Of a stretch of DNA of 39,371 nucleotides, positions 26,081 through 35,498 are shown in pieces. Source of the stretch: Candidatus Bipolaricaulota bacterium (lineage in GTDB: Bacteria; Bipolaricaulota; Bipolaricaulia; M55B111). Position numbers and translations under genes: made by a program. The stretch is taken from NCBI GenBank assembly GCA_018334915.1, contig JAGXLB010000008.1:1-39371 (forward strand), in the 5' to 3' direction. Within the stretch, counting starts at the first letter, position 1. Each line of letters starts with the position of its first letter. The notes under the pieces were generated by a model. It had not been told where the DNA came from, made no database searches, and saw only the letters and a list, made by a program, of their open reading frames with translations.

Positions 26081-27469
26081 ATGAAAAAAATTATTTCATC
26101 CTTACTTGTGCTTTCCTTAATTGTTGGCTGCGCCGTAGTTGGGTTATCCGACAGCCACGAGAAAGAAGAAAAAGTTATAAAACAAAAAGTAATGACGGTC
26201 CAGAGCGCCGGAATAGAACGAGCACCTTATATAGGTCCGTTAGAAGGAGAAAAGATGAAGGGGGAAGTCCCGGATTACGTCTACTACCACTTCCCTACTA
26301 CTAAATACGAGACGGAACACCCAGGTGTGGATATCCAGCTAAAAGGGGAAGTTTACCCTTACGGTGACATGCTGAAATCCATCATGCTCGCGGTCACTTC
26401 TCAGTCGACTTTTGATTACGTAGAAATGGACGATATCTGGCTCGGCAAGGTCGCTGCAAGCGGGTACCTATCCGGGAAATATTCCGACCAGTACGAAAAA
26501 TGGGCAAACGACCTCGGGATGTACGACGTTTTCAAGAAGGGTTCAAGCTACAAAGGCACCTACTACGGACTCTGGCGGTCCACCGATACGAGAGCTATCT
26601 GGGTTTGGAAGGACGTTCTCCACGAAGCAGGCTACACGATGGAAGACATCATGTCCTCTGAGGGCCTGCTTGAAGCTCTGCCGGATATTACAGAGACTGC
26701 TAAAGAGGACTTCGACATGGCCGGCGGTCTGGAGTACCCCTTCAACGGTAAATGGGTAGTCGATCAGTGGTACGGCTGGCTCTATCAACTAGGCGGAAAG
26801 ATCTTGAAGCAGAACGATGACGGAGAATGGGTCGCGGGCTTCAACAACGAAGCCGGTTACAGGTCTCTGAAATACGTCAAGGAACTAAAAGAAGCTGGCG
26901 CAACTATGCAGAGGTCCTGGCAGTGGATGCTTGCCAACTTTCTGGACAGGAACTATGCCATGACTTACGAAGGTAGCTGGGATATCGCGGCCATTCACAG
27001 CAAGTATCCGGACCTAACCGTCCAGGAAATCAAGGAAAAAATAGGCGTCATCCCCACCACCGTTTTCGAGGGTCATGATATGAGAGTCCTTACTGGTGGC
27101 TGGCTCTGGACCATTCCGGAAACCGCAAATCACCCGGACGTAGCATTCGATGTCCTTATGGAAGTATTCGAAGACCGGGAAGCCTATGCAGAAATGACCG
27201 CCTACCAGGGTGAGTTCCCGACTACAGAATGGGTCTGGGAGTCCCCAACTTATCAGGACAGGATGATTGGCGAAACTTTACCAGAAGAATGGTTTAACAG
27301 GTTCAGAGAGGGAGTTGCCGGCGGAGTTTGGCGACCATTCTTCCCCGAATACCCGGAAATTCAAAAGGAACTCTGGGATGCTACACAAAAAGTCGTCATG
27401 GGTAAAGCCACGGCCAAAGAGGCACTATCGACGGCCGAGGAAAAGGTTAACAACTTAATGGAAGGCTAA
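26081..27469 (+). CDS. Sugar ABC transporter binding lipoprotein
   Basis: 462 residues, a family 1 extracellular solute-binding protein. The signal peptide ends in the lipobox LIVGC with Cys17, so it is tethered to the membrane. Typical features follow: DYVEMDDIWLGKVAASGYL, a Trp-rich binding region (YYGLWRSTDTRAIWVWKD), and the C-terminal ALSTAEEKVNNLM. The frame extends 14 codons further upstream, but AAAAGGAGG stands nine bases before the ATG at 26081. It delivers the substrate to the two permeases that follow. The strong hairpin downstream should make its message more abundant than theirs. Confidence 0.93.
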   Translation: MKKIISSLLVLSLIVGCAVVGLSDSHEKEEKVIKQKVMTVQSAGIERAPYIGPLEGEKMKGEVPDYVYYHFPTTKYETEHPGVDIQLKGEVYPYGDMLKSIMLAVTSQSTFDYVEMDDIWLGKVAASGYLSGKYSDQYEKWANDLGMYDVFKKGSSYKGTYYGLWRSTDTRAIWVWKDVLHEAGYTMEDIMSSEGLLEALPDITETAKEDFDMAGGLEYPFNGKWVVDQWYGWLYQLGGKILKQNDDGEWVAGFNNEAGYRSLKYVKELKEAGATMQRSWQWMLANFLDRNYAMTYEGSWDIAAIHSKYPDLTVQEIKEKIGVIPTTVFEGHDMRVLTGGWLWTIPETANHPDVAFDVLMEVFEDREAYAEMTAYQGEFPTTEWVWESPTYQDRMIGETLPEEWFNRFREGVAGGVWRPFFPEYPEIQKELWDATQKVVMGKATAKEALSTAEEKVNNLMEG

Positions 27470-27494
27470 TTTTTATCAATAACCAGCAGATTTG

Positions 27495-27527
27495 CCACGA
27501 AGGGGGACAATTAGTCCTCCTTCGTGG
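27495..27527 (+). terminator. Attenuating hairpin between binding protein and permease
   Basis: CCACGAAGG-GGGAC (27495-27508), loop AATTA, GTCCT-CCTTCGTGG (27514-27527): fourteen pairs with one G-T. Only a short T stretch (TTTATT) follows, so partial termination and protection of the upstream message are more likely than a full stop. Such hairpins are usual between binding-protein and permease genes. Confidence 0.7.
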
Positions 27528-27557
27528 TTTATTCTATGACTATGAGACGTGATAGAT

Positions 27558-28433
27558 ATGCGACGATATAGCTTTCTAATACCGGCGCTGTTCCTTTTGC
27601 CGGCAATTGGTGTTCTATTCTTCCTTCAATTTTTCGCCTGGGGCTGGAATATCAATCTCGTTCTCCATGACGTTACATTAATGAATTTTATCGGGGACTG
27701 GAATTTTGTCGGTCTGCAGAACTTTCAGACTGTATTAACAGACACTCGCACCCTGACCTCTCTGGCAAATACTGCGATATTTGCTTTTACGAGTATCGCC
27801 CTTCAGATGATTATCGGAACCGCAATTTCTTACCTACTTTATCGAGCGGTACCAAAAGTGGAGAGGTTCTTTCGGCCAATCGTAATTCTTCCCTGGCTCT
27901 GTTCTGTGCTCATAGCCGCTTTTGGCTGGCAGTTGCTGCTCAGCAAAGATATCGGACTCCTCAATATGGTGATCACGAGTATTGGATTCCCCAGGATAGA
28001 CTTTTTCGGCGGTTCAACTACAGCCATGATATCAATCATACTGGCTAATACCTGGTGGGGAACCCCGTTTACGATCCTCCTAATGGGGTCTGGAATGACT
28101 TCCATCTCTCCCCAACTTGTAGAAGCGTCCAAAGTGGACGGAGCCAGCGAGTGGATTTTCTTTACCAGGGTGGCGTTACCGATCATCTTACCTTTCATTC
28201 TAATAAATTTGATCTTAATAACGGTCTGGACGATCAACATGTTTGGGTTAATTCTGGCCATGACCGGTGGAGGCCCCCTAAACGCTACCAGGGTCTTTCC
28301 GCTCCACGGATATCTAGCCGCGTTTGACTCGGGGAATTTTTCGTACGGAGCGACAGTGACGGTTTTCTCGGTATTTATTAATCTAATTTTGATCTACATT
28401 TACGTAAAAGTAGCCAACGTAGAGCTCGTTTAA
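27558..28433 (+). CDS. Sugar ABC transporter permease, MalF-like
   Basis: 291 residues with six predicted membrane helices. The conserved EAA loop that contacts the ATPase is EASKVDGASEWIFFTRVALPIILP (about 195-218). The end (PLHGYLAAFDSGNFSYGATVTVF) is typical of the MalF/UgpA group without the large outside domain of E. coli MalF. A GTG three codons upstream is in frame; neither start has a strong ribosome binding site, so expression may depend on the hairpin just ahead. It pairs with the permease at 28444. Confidence 0.92.
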   Translation: MRRYSFLIPALFLLPAIGVLFFLQFFAWGWNINLVLHDVTLMNFIGDWNFVGLQNFQTVLTDTRTLTSLANTAIFAFTSIALQMIIGTAISYLLYRAVPKVERFFRPIVILPWLCSVLIAAFGWQLLLSKDIGLLNMVITSIGFPRIDFFGGSTTAMISIILANTWWGTPFTILLMGSGMTSISPQLVEASKVDGASEWIFFTRVALPIILPFILINLILITVWTINMFGLILAMTGGGPLNATRVFPLHGYLAAFDSGNFSYGATVTVFSVFINLILIYIYVKVANVELV

Positions 28434-28443
28434 GGGGGTTGAA

Positions 28444-29256
28444 ATGTCTGAAAAAGCTACCAGGATAATACTGCTTATTGCCTATTCACTATTCGCTTTA
28501 CTGCCAATTTACTGGGTGACAAGCTTATCTCTCCAGCAAAAGATCAGTTTTCCCCCGAAGATTTTACCGACAAACCCGACCCTTTCTCATTATATAGGAC
28601 TTATAACCGAACCCGGCATCCTTATTAGTATACTAAATTCCGTCCTGGTTGGACTTTCCGTCGGATTTATTTCGGTATTGATATCTTCTATGGCCGGTTA
28701 CGCATTTTCCAAGCTCGAGTTCAGAGGAAAGAAAATCATCTTCCTCGGTGTTATTTTAACGTTCCTCTTACCCCCACAACTAAATATCGTCCCGCTTTAT
28801 TCTTTATTTGCTGAGATGAATTTACTGAATAATCGTCTAGGGATGATATTCCTCTATCAAATCCTCGTTTTACCCCTTAACATTTTCCTATTTATAAATT
28901 ACTTCGATACAATTAAGAAGGCGATAGTAGAGTCAGCTATCATCGACGGAGCGGGCCCAATCAGGCGTTATTACAAAATCTTTATTCCCCTGTCAAAACC
29001 CGCTATAATTGCTGCATTTATCTTCGGATTTCGTTTCTCCTGGGCAGAGTACGTGTTTGCTACGACATTTATCAGGTCCGAGCCCAAAATGCTCTTTACC
29101 GCAGCTTTAAAACGAGCAGTTTTCGCGGGGCAGTATACCATTAATTATGACTACATGGCAGCGGGTGCAATACTACTCCTGATTCCTACCTTACTGGTTC
29201 TAATATACGGACAGAAGTACCTCCAAATCGGGCTTCAACTAGGCGGTGTAGACTAA
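28444..29256 (+). CDS. Sugar ABC transporter permease, MalG-like
   Basis: 270 residues with six predicted membrane helices. The EAA loop is ESAIIDGAGPIRRYYKIFIPLSKPAI (about 160-185). LPPQLNIVPLYSLFAEMNLLNNRLGMIF and the final LIYGQKYLQIGLQLGGVD closely follow the MalG/UgpE family pattern, including the typical 'GL..GGVK'-like end. GGGGGTTG lies before the ATG, and the gene begins ten bases after the partner permease. With that partner and the lipoprotein it forms an importer; the ATPase must be encoded elsewhere. Confidence 0.93.
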   Translation: MSEKATRIILLIAYSLFALLPIYWVTSLSLQQKISFPPKILPTNPTLSHYIGLITEPGILISILNSVLVGLSVGFISVLISSMAGYAFSKLEFRGKKIIFLGVILTFLLPPQLNIVPLYSLFAEMNLLNNRLGMIFLYQILVLPLNIFLFINYFDTIKKAIVESAIIDGAGPIRRYYKIFIPLSKPAIIAAFIFGFRFSWAEYVFATTFIRSEPKMLFTAALKRAVFAGQYTINYDYMAAGAILLLIPTLLVLIYGQKYLQIGLQLGGVD

Positions 29257-29257
29257 G

Positions 29258-29287
29258 TTTTGATATCCCCATCTGATTATATCAAAA
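29258..29287 (+). promoter_or_regulatory. AT-rich hairpin touching a start codon
   Basis: TTTTGATAT (29258-29266) and ATATCAAAA (29279-29287) form a perfect 9-bp inverted repeat that ends on the base before the ATG at 29288. There is no ribosome binding site between them. It may act at the RNA level on initiation, or be an operator. Confidence 0.45.
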
Positions 29288-29965
29288 ATGTTTAATGGAG
29301 TTTATCAAATCGACGATTTTATCGAAGCTGTCAAAATTTACGGTAGAAATTTTTTTCGCCTCATTCTTCCGTTTATCCTGTTTTTTGGGCTTTCCCTGGG
29401 TGCCGGATTTTATGAGCCTACCGAAGTATTGTTGATTAAAGCAATCACTGGGTTAATACTGGGGTTATTCGGACTGTTTGCTGCCGGCAACGCCGTTATA
29501 GACACCTGGGGCGCTTTTTCCGGCCTGGAGTTCGACCTAAGTGAAAACTGGAAATACGCCTGGAGAAAGTTCCCCGTACTATTATCTTCAACGGCAATAG
29601 TTATTGTTCCATGGTTGCTAATATTTTACCTATTCTTGAATTTCTTCAGCTTCTTGCTTTTCGTTGTCCTGGCAGTTTACCCCTTTTTCTTTACCTACCT
29701 TATTCCGAGTCTACTAATTGGAGAAAACGGCCCCCTTTCAGGAATCAAGGAATCTTTCCAAACCTCGTTGTCGAACTCGACCCGAACGGCGGTGGTGACT
29801 TATTTACCCTGTTTTTTGGTTGTTGGATTGATATCAATAGAAATTTATTCCCCGATTGTGCTCTTAATTGCTCCAGCCTGGCTTGTTCTCGTAACAGTTA
29901 CCTACTGTAAATCAAACCAGTGTTCTGGCCCAGTCGAGGATTTTAATCAAAGGAGGTCTACTTGA
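29288..29965 (+). CDS. Uncharacterised integral membrane protein
   Basis: 225 residues with about five or six hydrophobic helices (for example LILPFILFFGLSLGAGF, ITGLILGLFGLFAAG, SSTAIVIVPWLLIFYLFLNF, FVVLAVYPFFFTYLIP, LIAPAWLVLVTVTY). GPLSGIKESFQTSLSN between helices resembles the glycerophosphodiesterase-membrane/DUF4013-like proteins, but I cannot assign a family. It is not a DUF624/YesL protein, the membrane protein usual in such operons. The last 20 residues (KSNQCSGPVEDFNQRRST) are polar and could have been altered by the IS-like element inserted 30-40 bases on. It is likely co-transcribed with the permeases. Confidence 0.65.
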   Translation: MFNGVYQIDDFIEAVKIYGRNFFRLILPFILFFGLSLGAGFYEPTEVLLIKAITGLILGLFGLFAAGNAVIDTWGAFSGLEFDLSENWKYAWRKFPVLLSSTAIVIVPWLLIFYLFLNFFSFLLFVVLAVYPFFFTYLIPSLLIGENGPLSGIKESFQTSLSNSTRTAVVTYLPCFLVVGLISIEIYSPIVLLIAPAWLVLVTVTYCKSNQCSGPVEDFNQRRST

Positions 29966-30000
29966 GATCTGGATACTCAGGCGGACTGGTCTCATTATTA

Positions 30001-30138
30001 GATCACGCAGAATACCCCGTCCTGTGGACGGGGATGAATGCGTCAGTTTGTAGTTGTTTAGAAATCGCGGTGGCGAAGCCATGAATCGGGCGTAATGCCC
30101 CGCTCTATGGGCGGGGATAGCGCGATTCAAGCGATTTC
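30001..30138 (+). mobile_element. IS200/IS605-like palindromic element, no transposase
   Basis: Two hairpins define it: CCCCGTCC, TGT, GGACGGGG (30015-30033), and CCCCGCTC, TAT, GGGCGGGG (30098-30116, one G-T). Between them are GAAATCGCGGTGGCGAAGCC and ATGAATCGGGCGTAATG. After the second hairpin come ATAGCGCGATTCAA and then unrelated DNA. This is the look of IS200/IS605 ends and of the 3' part of a TnpB guide RNA, in which the guide begins just after the last TTCAA-type motif (about 30131 on). GAAATCGC (30061-30068) can pair with GCGATTTC (30131-30138). No tnpA or tnpB is nearby, so this is a non-autonomous or relic copy. Confidence 0.55.
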
Positions 30139-30164
30139 TTTACTATAACCTAATTTAAGCGGTT

Positions 30165-30194
30165 TTGACAGGTTAGCTGAAAGTTTAGTATTGC
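30165..30194 (+). promoter_or_regulatory. Possible promoter for the glycosidase genes
   Basis: TTGACA (30165-30170), 18 bases, TATTGC (30189-30194). The -35 box is perfect, the -10 poor. It lies about 340 bases ahead of the GH38 gene. Confidence 0.3.
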
Positions 30195-30536
30195 TTATCA
30201 TTTATACCTTACAAGCAGGAGTTTGTCCTCCAGCACTGGTTGAGGATAGTAATCTGGTTATAATGAGGTAACTTTATTAACTTAGGTTGCTCTGGGTTTT
30301 AAAACGCACAAACCTTTGATCCAGGTGATGCAACTCAACTAGTACTGGACATCTGGGTGCTGGTTGAAAGTTCCGAGAGAGCAAGTTGGTCTGAACCTCT
30401 TAGAGGTTATCAACTGGATGAAGCAATTAAATTTTTCAAACAGTAGTTAGTTCATCTTGTATACTGATTTAGAAGTTGGTCTCGAGTGAGAGAATCACAT
30501 AACTTAGGTACAAATTAAAGGCCAGAAGGTGGTAAT

Positions 30537-33500
30537 ATGGAAGTTACGAAAAATAAAAGAGCAAATCATACTGAAAAGAAGTTAAAGGATTTAATATTTA
30601 GTCAACCTAAAGAGATTGAGGACCTGTCCTACCACATATCTCAGGACTTCCTGAAGCCAGAAGAAGTGAGAAAAAAGGATTTTACTCCCTGCGAACCCGG
30701 ATTTTCCTGGAAAAGGGAGAGAAGAAGGGTGGACCGTTCAGAACTGAACGGCGAAATAGATATTAATAACTCCGCACAACTCCCTCAAGAACTTTCTCTT
30801 GGAAACAACGCCTGGTTCAAGTTAATTTTCGAGATCCCCAAAGATTTTTCCCGAAACAATACAGCTCTTCGATTCTCTGTTCGGGGTGCTTCTGCTTCGA
30901 AAATGTCACCCATAGAGGGAAGGCCGGCCGCAGAAGCACAGTGTTATGCGAATGGTAGTCCTTTACAGTCATTCGACCATGGCCACGAGTTACTCAGACT
31001 TGCGGACGTTCCAAGTGAGGGCGGAAAGTTCGATTTACTGATTGAGGTCGGCACTACTTTTCTCTGGGGCGGACTTGATATTGACGAATTCATTCTTGAA
31101 AAGGCCGAAATAGCCGAGATTCGGGAGGAAATTAGAAAGCTGTATTTCGAATACAAGAGTTTCAACGATCTTAGGAAGAAGCTGCCGGAAAAATCGCCTC
31201 TCGGAAAAAAAATACTCAACCGCTTAACCGAGGCAAGTCATATCTTTCCGTTTAGTGAGGGCTCAACCTCTCAGTTAGCCAGTGGCTCAAAAGAGGCCCA
31301 AGAGGTATTAAGCCCATTAAAAGATTTTAAGTCTGAGTTTTCCGATTTTAAATTAACCGCCGTCGGGCATGCCCATTTAGACTCGGCCTGGCTCTGGCCC
31401 TGGAGCGAGACTGTACGAAAAGCTGGAAGAACTTTTTCTTCCGCTCTGAAGTTAACAGAGGAATACCCAGACTTTCGATTCCTCCAATCTCAGCCTCACC
31501 TATACGAGTTCGTCAGACAGCGGTATCCCGAAATTTTCAAGAAAATAAAGGAAAAGGTGAAATCCGGCAACTGGGAAACCGTCGGGGGCACCTGGATAGA
31601 GTGCGATGTAAATATTAGCGGAGGAGAGGCCCTTGCCCGTCAGTACCTATATGGAAAACGCTACTTTAGGGAGGAGTTCGACGTGGATCCCAAAATAACA
31701 TTTATCCCGGATGTATTTGGTTATTCCGCTTCCTTGCCAGGGATAGCTAAAGCAGCGGACTGTCCGTATTTCTTCACTCAGAAAATGAGCTGGAGCGAGG
31801 TCAACGAATTTCCTCACCATTCCTTCGTCTGGGAAGGTATCGACGGTTCTCAGATTATCGCTCACTTCCCTCCTGCCGATACTTACAACGGAATGACCTT
31901 CGACGATCCTGTTAACGAAGTAGTAAAATCCGCAAGAGACTATAAAGAAAAAGACCAGCTGAACAGGGCAGCTTACCTGATAGGCTGGGGGGACGGAGGT
32001 GGGGGAGCAAACAGAGATATGGTTGAACAGGCGGATAGTATAAACGAAATTGACGCGCTTCCAGATCTTGAATTTGGTCAACTAAAAGACTTCTTTAGCG
32101 AGTTGGAGAACAATCGTGATAAACTGGAGAAATGGGTAGGGGAACTATATCTGGAAAGACACCGAGGCACACTGACCACCCAGGGAGTTACCAAGCGTAA
32201 TAATAGAAAGCTCGAGTTCGCGTTGAGAGAAGCAGAAATCTGGTCATCAATAGCTCTTCTGGGCGATAACGATTTTGACTATCCAAAGGAGGAACTTGAT
32301 TCCACCTGGAAGACGCTCCTTTTTCACCAGTTCCACGACGTGCTTCCCGGTTCATCAATTGGAGAGGTCTACGAGGATGCCGATAGGGACTACGGAAAGG
32401 CTTTTGAAACAGTCGAGACCATAATATCGGAGGCCAGGCACGAACTCGTCGGAGACCTGGAGACCGCTGACAAGTGTTTCGTGTACAATTCTCTGCCCTG
32501 GAGGATGGACCGCCTGGCAAAAACTGAACTACCGGACTTCGAAGGAGGAAAAATAACCGCGGTCGACTCCGAAGGTAACAGGTATCCGACTCAATCCTCC
32601 GGCAAAAACGACGACGCAGTTGTCTTCAATGCTGCTGGTCTGCCGGCGCTGGGCGGAAAAACCTTCAGGTTCGAGCCCGGGACGAATGATGTACACAATG
32701 AACTAAAAATATCCGAAAATCGCCTCGAAAATTCTCTCATCAGGGTCACATTAGGAAAAGACGGTATGATATCTACACTGCTGGACAAGTCAGCAGATCG
32801 CGAAGTACTTGAAAGTCCTGGAAATAGATTCGGACTGTACAGAGATTTACCGACCGAATTCGATGCCTGGGAGATAGAAGGGGATATCTACGAAGTGAGT
32901 AAAGACCTCCCCCCACCCACTACAACAAAAGTTATAGAAAACGGTCCTGTAAGAGGAATATTAAGACAGGAAAGGACCTTCGGAGACTCTAAAATCACTC
33001 AGGATTTAATTATTTACCGGGGAAGCAAAAGGCTTGACTTCGAGACGTCAGTGGACTGGCACGAGAAAGATAACTTGTTGAAAGTCCACTTCCCCATTGC
33101 CGTTAGGTCAAACGAAGCAACTTACGAAATCCAGTACGGCCATTACAGGCGCCCAACCCACTCAAATACGAGCTGGGATGAGGCCAGATTCGAAGTTCCT
33201 CACCAGAAATGGGTTGACGTAGCCGAGCACAACTACGGTGCCGCCCTGCTCAACGATTGTAAGTACGGAGTTAACGTCGACGGAACGGAGATTGGTCTCA
33301 GCCTGCTCCGGGGCCCCAGTTCTCCCGACCCTGAATCGGATATGGGCCCACACCAGTTCACCTACTCTCTTCTCCCTCACCAGGGAGATTTCCGGGAAAC
33401 GGGAGTAATTAAACAGTCTTACGAGTTAAATACAAGTCCCGGAACGAACCCGTCCGAGGATATGATGGAACTAGAGCCATTAGTCAAAGTAGAGGATGAC

Positions 33501-33740
33501 GGTGTGGTTATAGAAGCAATTAAACGTTCCGAAGTCTCACCAAATGCACTCGTTATCAGAGCCTACGAGTCCTGGGGCAGGAGAGTTTCCACGGACCTTC
33601 ACTTCGGATTTGATTCGAAAAGTGTGAAAGAGACAAATATTATCGAGGACGAACTTACCGACTTAGAACTAAAGGAAAACCAGGTCCGGCTTGATTTCTC
33701 ACCCTTTGAGATAAAAACCCTTAAAGTTTTTTACGAATAA
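30537..33740 (+). CDS. GH38 alpha-mannosidase
   Basis: 1067 residues, a full-length bacterial GH38 enzyme, which removes alpha-mannosyl residues from oligosaccharides. The N-terminal 260 residues are the beta-rich lead domain. The catalytic domain begins VGHAHLDSAWLWPW, with metal ligands His280 and Asp282; the nucleophile is Asp392 in IPDVFGYSASLPG; and a further metal His is in FHQFHDVLPGSS (about 598). The middle helical bundle and the long beta-sandwich C-terminus follow. There is no signal peptide, so it acts on imported sugars. AGAAGGTGG precedes the ATG. The GH13 gene follows 23 bases later. Confidence 0.95.
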   Translation: MEVTKNKRANHTEKKLKDLIFSQPKEIEDLSYHISQDFLKPEEVRKKDFTPCEPGFSWKRERRRVDRSELNGEIDINNSAQLPQELSLGNNAWFKLIFEIPKDFSRNNTALRFSVRGASASKMSPIEGRPAAEAQCYANGSPLQSFDHGHELLRLADVPSEGGKFDLLIEVGTTFLWGGLDIDEFILEKAEIAEIREEIRKLYFEYKSFNDLRKKLPEKSPLGKKILNRLTEASHIFPFSEGSTSQLASGSKEAQEVLSPLKDFKSEFSDFKLTAVGHAHLDSAWLWPWSETVRKAGRTFSSALKLTEEYPDFRFLQSQPHLYEFVRQRYPEIFKKIKEKVKSGNWETVGGTWIECDVNISGGEALARQYLYGKRYFREEFDVDPKITFIPDVFGYSASLPGIAKAADCPYFFTQKMSWSEVNEFPHHSFVWEGIDGSQIIAHFPPADTYNGMTFDDPVNEVVKSARDYKEKDQLNRAAYLIGWGDGGGGANRDMVEQADSINEIDALPDLEFGQLKDFFSELENNRDKLEKWVGELYLERHRGTLTTQGVTKRNNRKLEFALREAEIWSSIALLGDNDFDYPKEELDSTWKTLLFHQFHDVLPGSSIGEVYEDADRDYGKAFETVETIISEARHELVGDLETADKCFVYNSLPWRMDRLAKTELPDFEGGKITAVDSEGNRYPTQSSGKNDDAVVFNAAGLPALGGKTFRFEPGTNDVHNELKISENRLENSLIRVTLGKDGMISTLLDKSADREVLESPGNRFGLYRDLPTEFDAWEIEGDIYEVSKDLPPPTTTKVIENGPVRGILRQERTFGDSKITQDLIIYRGSKRLDFETSVDWHEKDNLLKVHFPIAVRSNEATYEIQYGHYRRPTHSNTSWDEARFEVPHQKWVDVAEHNYGAALLNDCKYGVNVDGTEIGLSLLRGPSSPDPESDMGPHQFTYSLLPHQGDFRETGVIKQSYELNTSPGTNPSEDMMELEPLVKVEDDGVVIEAIKRSEVSPNALVIRAYESWGRRVSTDLHFGFDSKSVKETNIIEDELTDLELKENQVRLDFSPFEIKTLKVFYE

Positions 33741-33763
33741 ACTAAAATTTTTGGAGGAAATGA

Positions 33764-35452
33764 ATGAAAAAAGAATGGTGGAAGGAAGCAGTTGTCTATC
33801 AAATCTATCCGAGAAGTTTCAATGATTCTGACGGGGACGGTATTGGAGATCTCCCCGGAATTAGGGAAAAAGTGGACTACCTCGACTACCTGGGAATAGA
33901 CCTGGTCTGGTTGAACCCCGTCTACGATTCCCCAAACGACGATAACGGATACGACGTCAGAAATTATCGAAAAATTATGGACGAATTTGGAGAAATGAGA
34001 GACTGGGAGCAACTCCTGGATGAGCTGCATAGAAGGAATATAAGGCTGGTAATGGATTTCGTTCCGAACCACACTTCCGACGAACATCGCTGGTTTCGTC
34101 AATCCCGAGAATCTAAGGAAACCCCCTACCGGGATTATTATTTCTGGCGAAAAGGAAACGGGGAAGAGCCACCGAATAACTGGGAATCAATTTTTGGGGG
34201 ATCCGCCTGGGAGTTCGACGATCCCACCTCGGAGTACTATCTTCATCTATTTTCCCGGAAGCAGCCAGATCTCAACTGGGACAACCCTGAAGTAAGGCAG
34301 GAACTTTACGAGATAATGAACTGGTGGATGGAAAAAGGGATAGACGGTTTTCGGCTGGATGTAGTAAATTTCATTTCCAAAGATCCCGATTTACCCGATG
34401 ACCCAGAGAAAGGTCCTTACGGCTCCCGCGGTAGCAAGTATTACGTAGACGGACCAAACGTCCATCGCTACTTTCAGGAGATGAATAGAGAAGTTTTTGC
34501 TGATCGGGATGCCGTAGCGATTGGCGAAACGCCCCTTGTTTCAACGGAAGACGGAGTTAAGTACGTTGATCCTTCGCGAAACGAACTCGACATGATATTC
34601 CAGTTCGATCACGTTACTTTTGACCTCAACGAGGGAGGGTTTTGGGCTCAACCGCGAGACTGGAAGCTGACGGAACTGAAAGAAATTCTCAATAGATGGC
34701 GTAAACTCACTTCTAAAACAGGCGGTTGGAATGCGACGTACCTGAGTAACCACGATCAGCCAAGGATGGTTACCCGATTTGGGAATGACGGGGAATTTCG
34801 GCGGGAATCAGCAAAAGCTCTCGCTATGCTGCTGTTGACTATATCAGGGACACCGTTTATTTACCAGGGAGAAGAGCTTGGGATGACCAACTATCCGTTT
34901 TCCGACATTTCGGAGCTAAGGGACGTCCAGACCATTCAGCAGTTTAACGAGATGAAACAGAAGGGCAAGGTAGAAAGTTTCGACGAGGTAAAGGAGGAAG
35001 TTAGGTTCTGGAGCCGAGACAATGCTCGAACTCCAATGCAGTGGTCTTCGGAGGAGAACGCTGGCTTTACTGACGGTGATTCCTGGATCAACGTTAACCC
35101 TAACAAGGATCAAATTAACGTAGAGCGGGAAAAAGAGGACGAGAACTCCGTCCTCCAGTTCTATCGAAAACTTATTTCTTTAAGAAACGAACACGAAGTT
35201 CTGGTCTACGGAAGCTACAAGCCATTCCTGAAAAGTGACGAGGAGATATTTGCTTTTCGGAGAAAAAGTAGTAAAGAAGCTACAACGACTATGCTTAACT
35301 TTTCAGCTGAAAAGAAAGATTTAACTATTCCTGACGAATTAACCGGAACTGAATCGGAATTACTCCTGTCAAATTATCCGACCAGGGACTCAGAACTCTC
35401 CGATGTAATAAGTTTCCGACCTTACGAGGCCAGACTATATAAGTGGCAATAG
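33764..35452 (+). CDS. GH13 oligo-1,6-glucosidase-like enzyme
   Basis: 562 residues, a cytoplasmic GH13 enzyme of the oligo-1,6-glucosidase/alpha-glucosidase group (GH13_31). Motifs in order: DFVPNHTS (98-105), GFRLDVVN with nucleophile Asp199, IGETPL with acid/base Glu255, and LSNHDQPR with Asp331. Val200 directly after the nucleophile is the residue found in alpha-1,6-specific members; alpha-1,4-specific ones usually have Ala or Thr. Isomaltose-type or other alpha-1,6 linkages are thus predicted. The C-terminal 80 residues are the usual beta domain. GGAGG precedes the ATG. It converges with the GH31 gene, 46 bases apart. Confidence 0.94.
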   Translation: MKKEWWKEAVVYQIYPRSFNDSDGDGIGDLPGIREKVDYLDYLGIDLVWLNPVYDSPNDDNGYDVRNYRKIMDEFGEMRDWEQLLDELHRRNIRLVMDFVPNHTSDEHRWFRQSRESKETPYRDYYFWRKGNGEEPPNNWESIFGGSAWEFDDPTSEYYLHLFSRKQPDLNWDNPEVRQELYEIMNWWMEKGIDGFRLDVVNFISKDPDLPDDPEKGPYGSRGSKYYVDGPNVHRYFQEMNREVFADRDAVAIGETPLVSTEDGVKYVDPSRNELDMIFQFDHVTFDLNEGGFWAQPRDWKLTELKEILNRWRKLTSKTGGWNATYLSNHDQPRMVTRFGNDGEFRRESAKALAMLLLTISGTPFIYQGEELGMTNYPFSDISELRDVQTIQQFNEMKQKGKVESFDEVKEEVRFWSRDNARTPMQWSSEENAGFTDGDSWINVNPNKDQINVEREKEDENSVLQFYRKLISLRNEHEVLVYGSYKPFLKSDEEIFAFRRKSSKEATTTMLNFSAEKKDLTIPDELTGTESELLLSNYPTRDSELSDVISFRPYEARLYKWQ

Positions 35453-35498
35453 ATAGAGATAATTTGATTGTATTTCGTGGGGCCGAGCTTAATCGAGG

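Larger units (their letters stand above)
29966..30536. other. Intergenic region with IS200/IS605-like element
   Basis: 570 bases between the transport genes and the GH38 gene. The left part is the palindromic element at 30001-30138. After it come a consensus -35 box (30165-30170), an isolated TATAAT (30259-30264) and a small hairpin AACCTC/GAGGTT (near 30396-30410). No gene is visible; the minus-strand frame over the element has no ribosome binding site. Confidence 0.55.
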
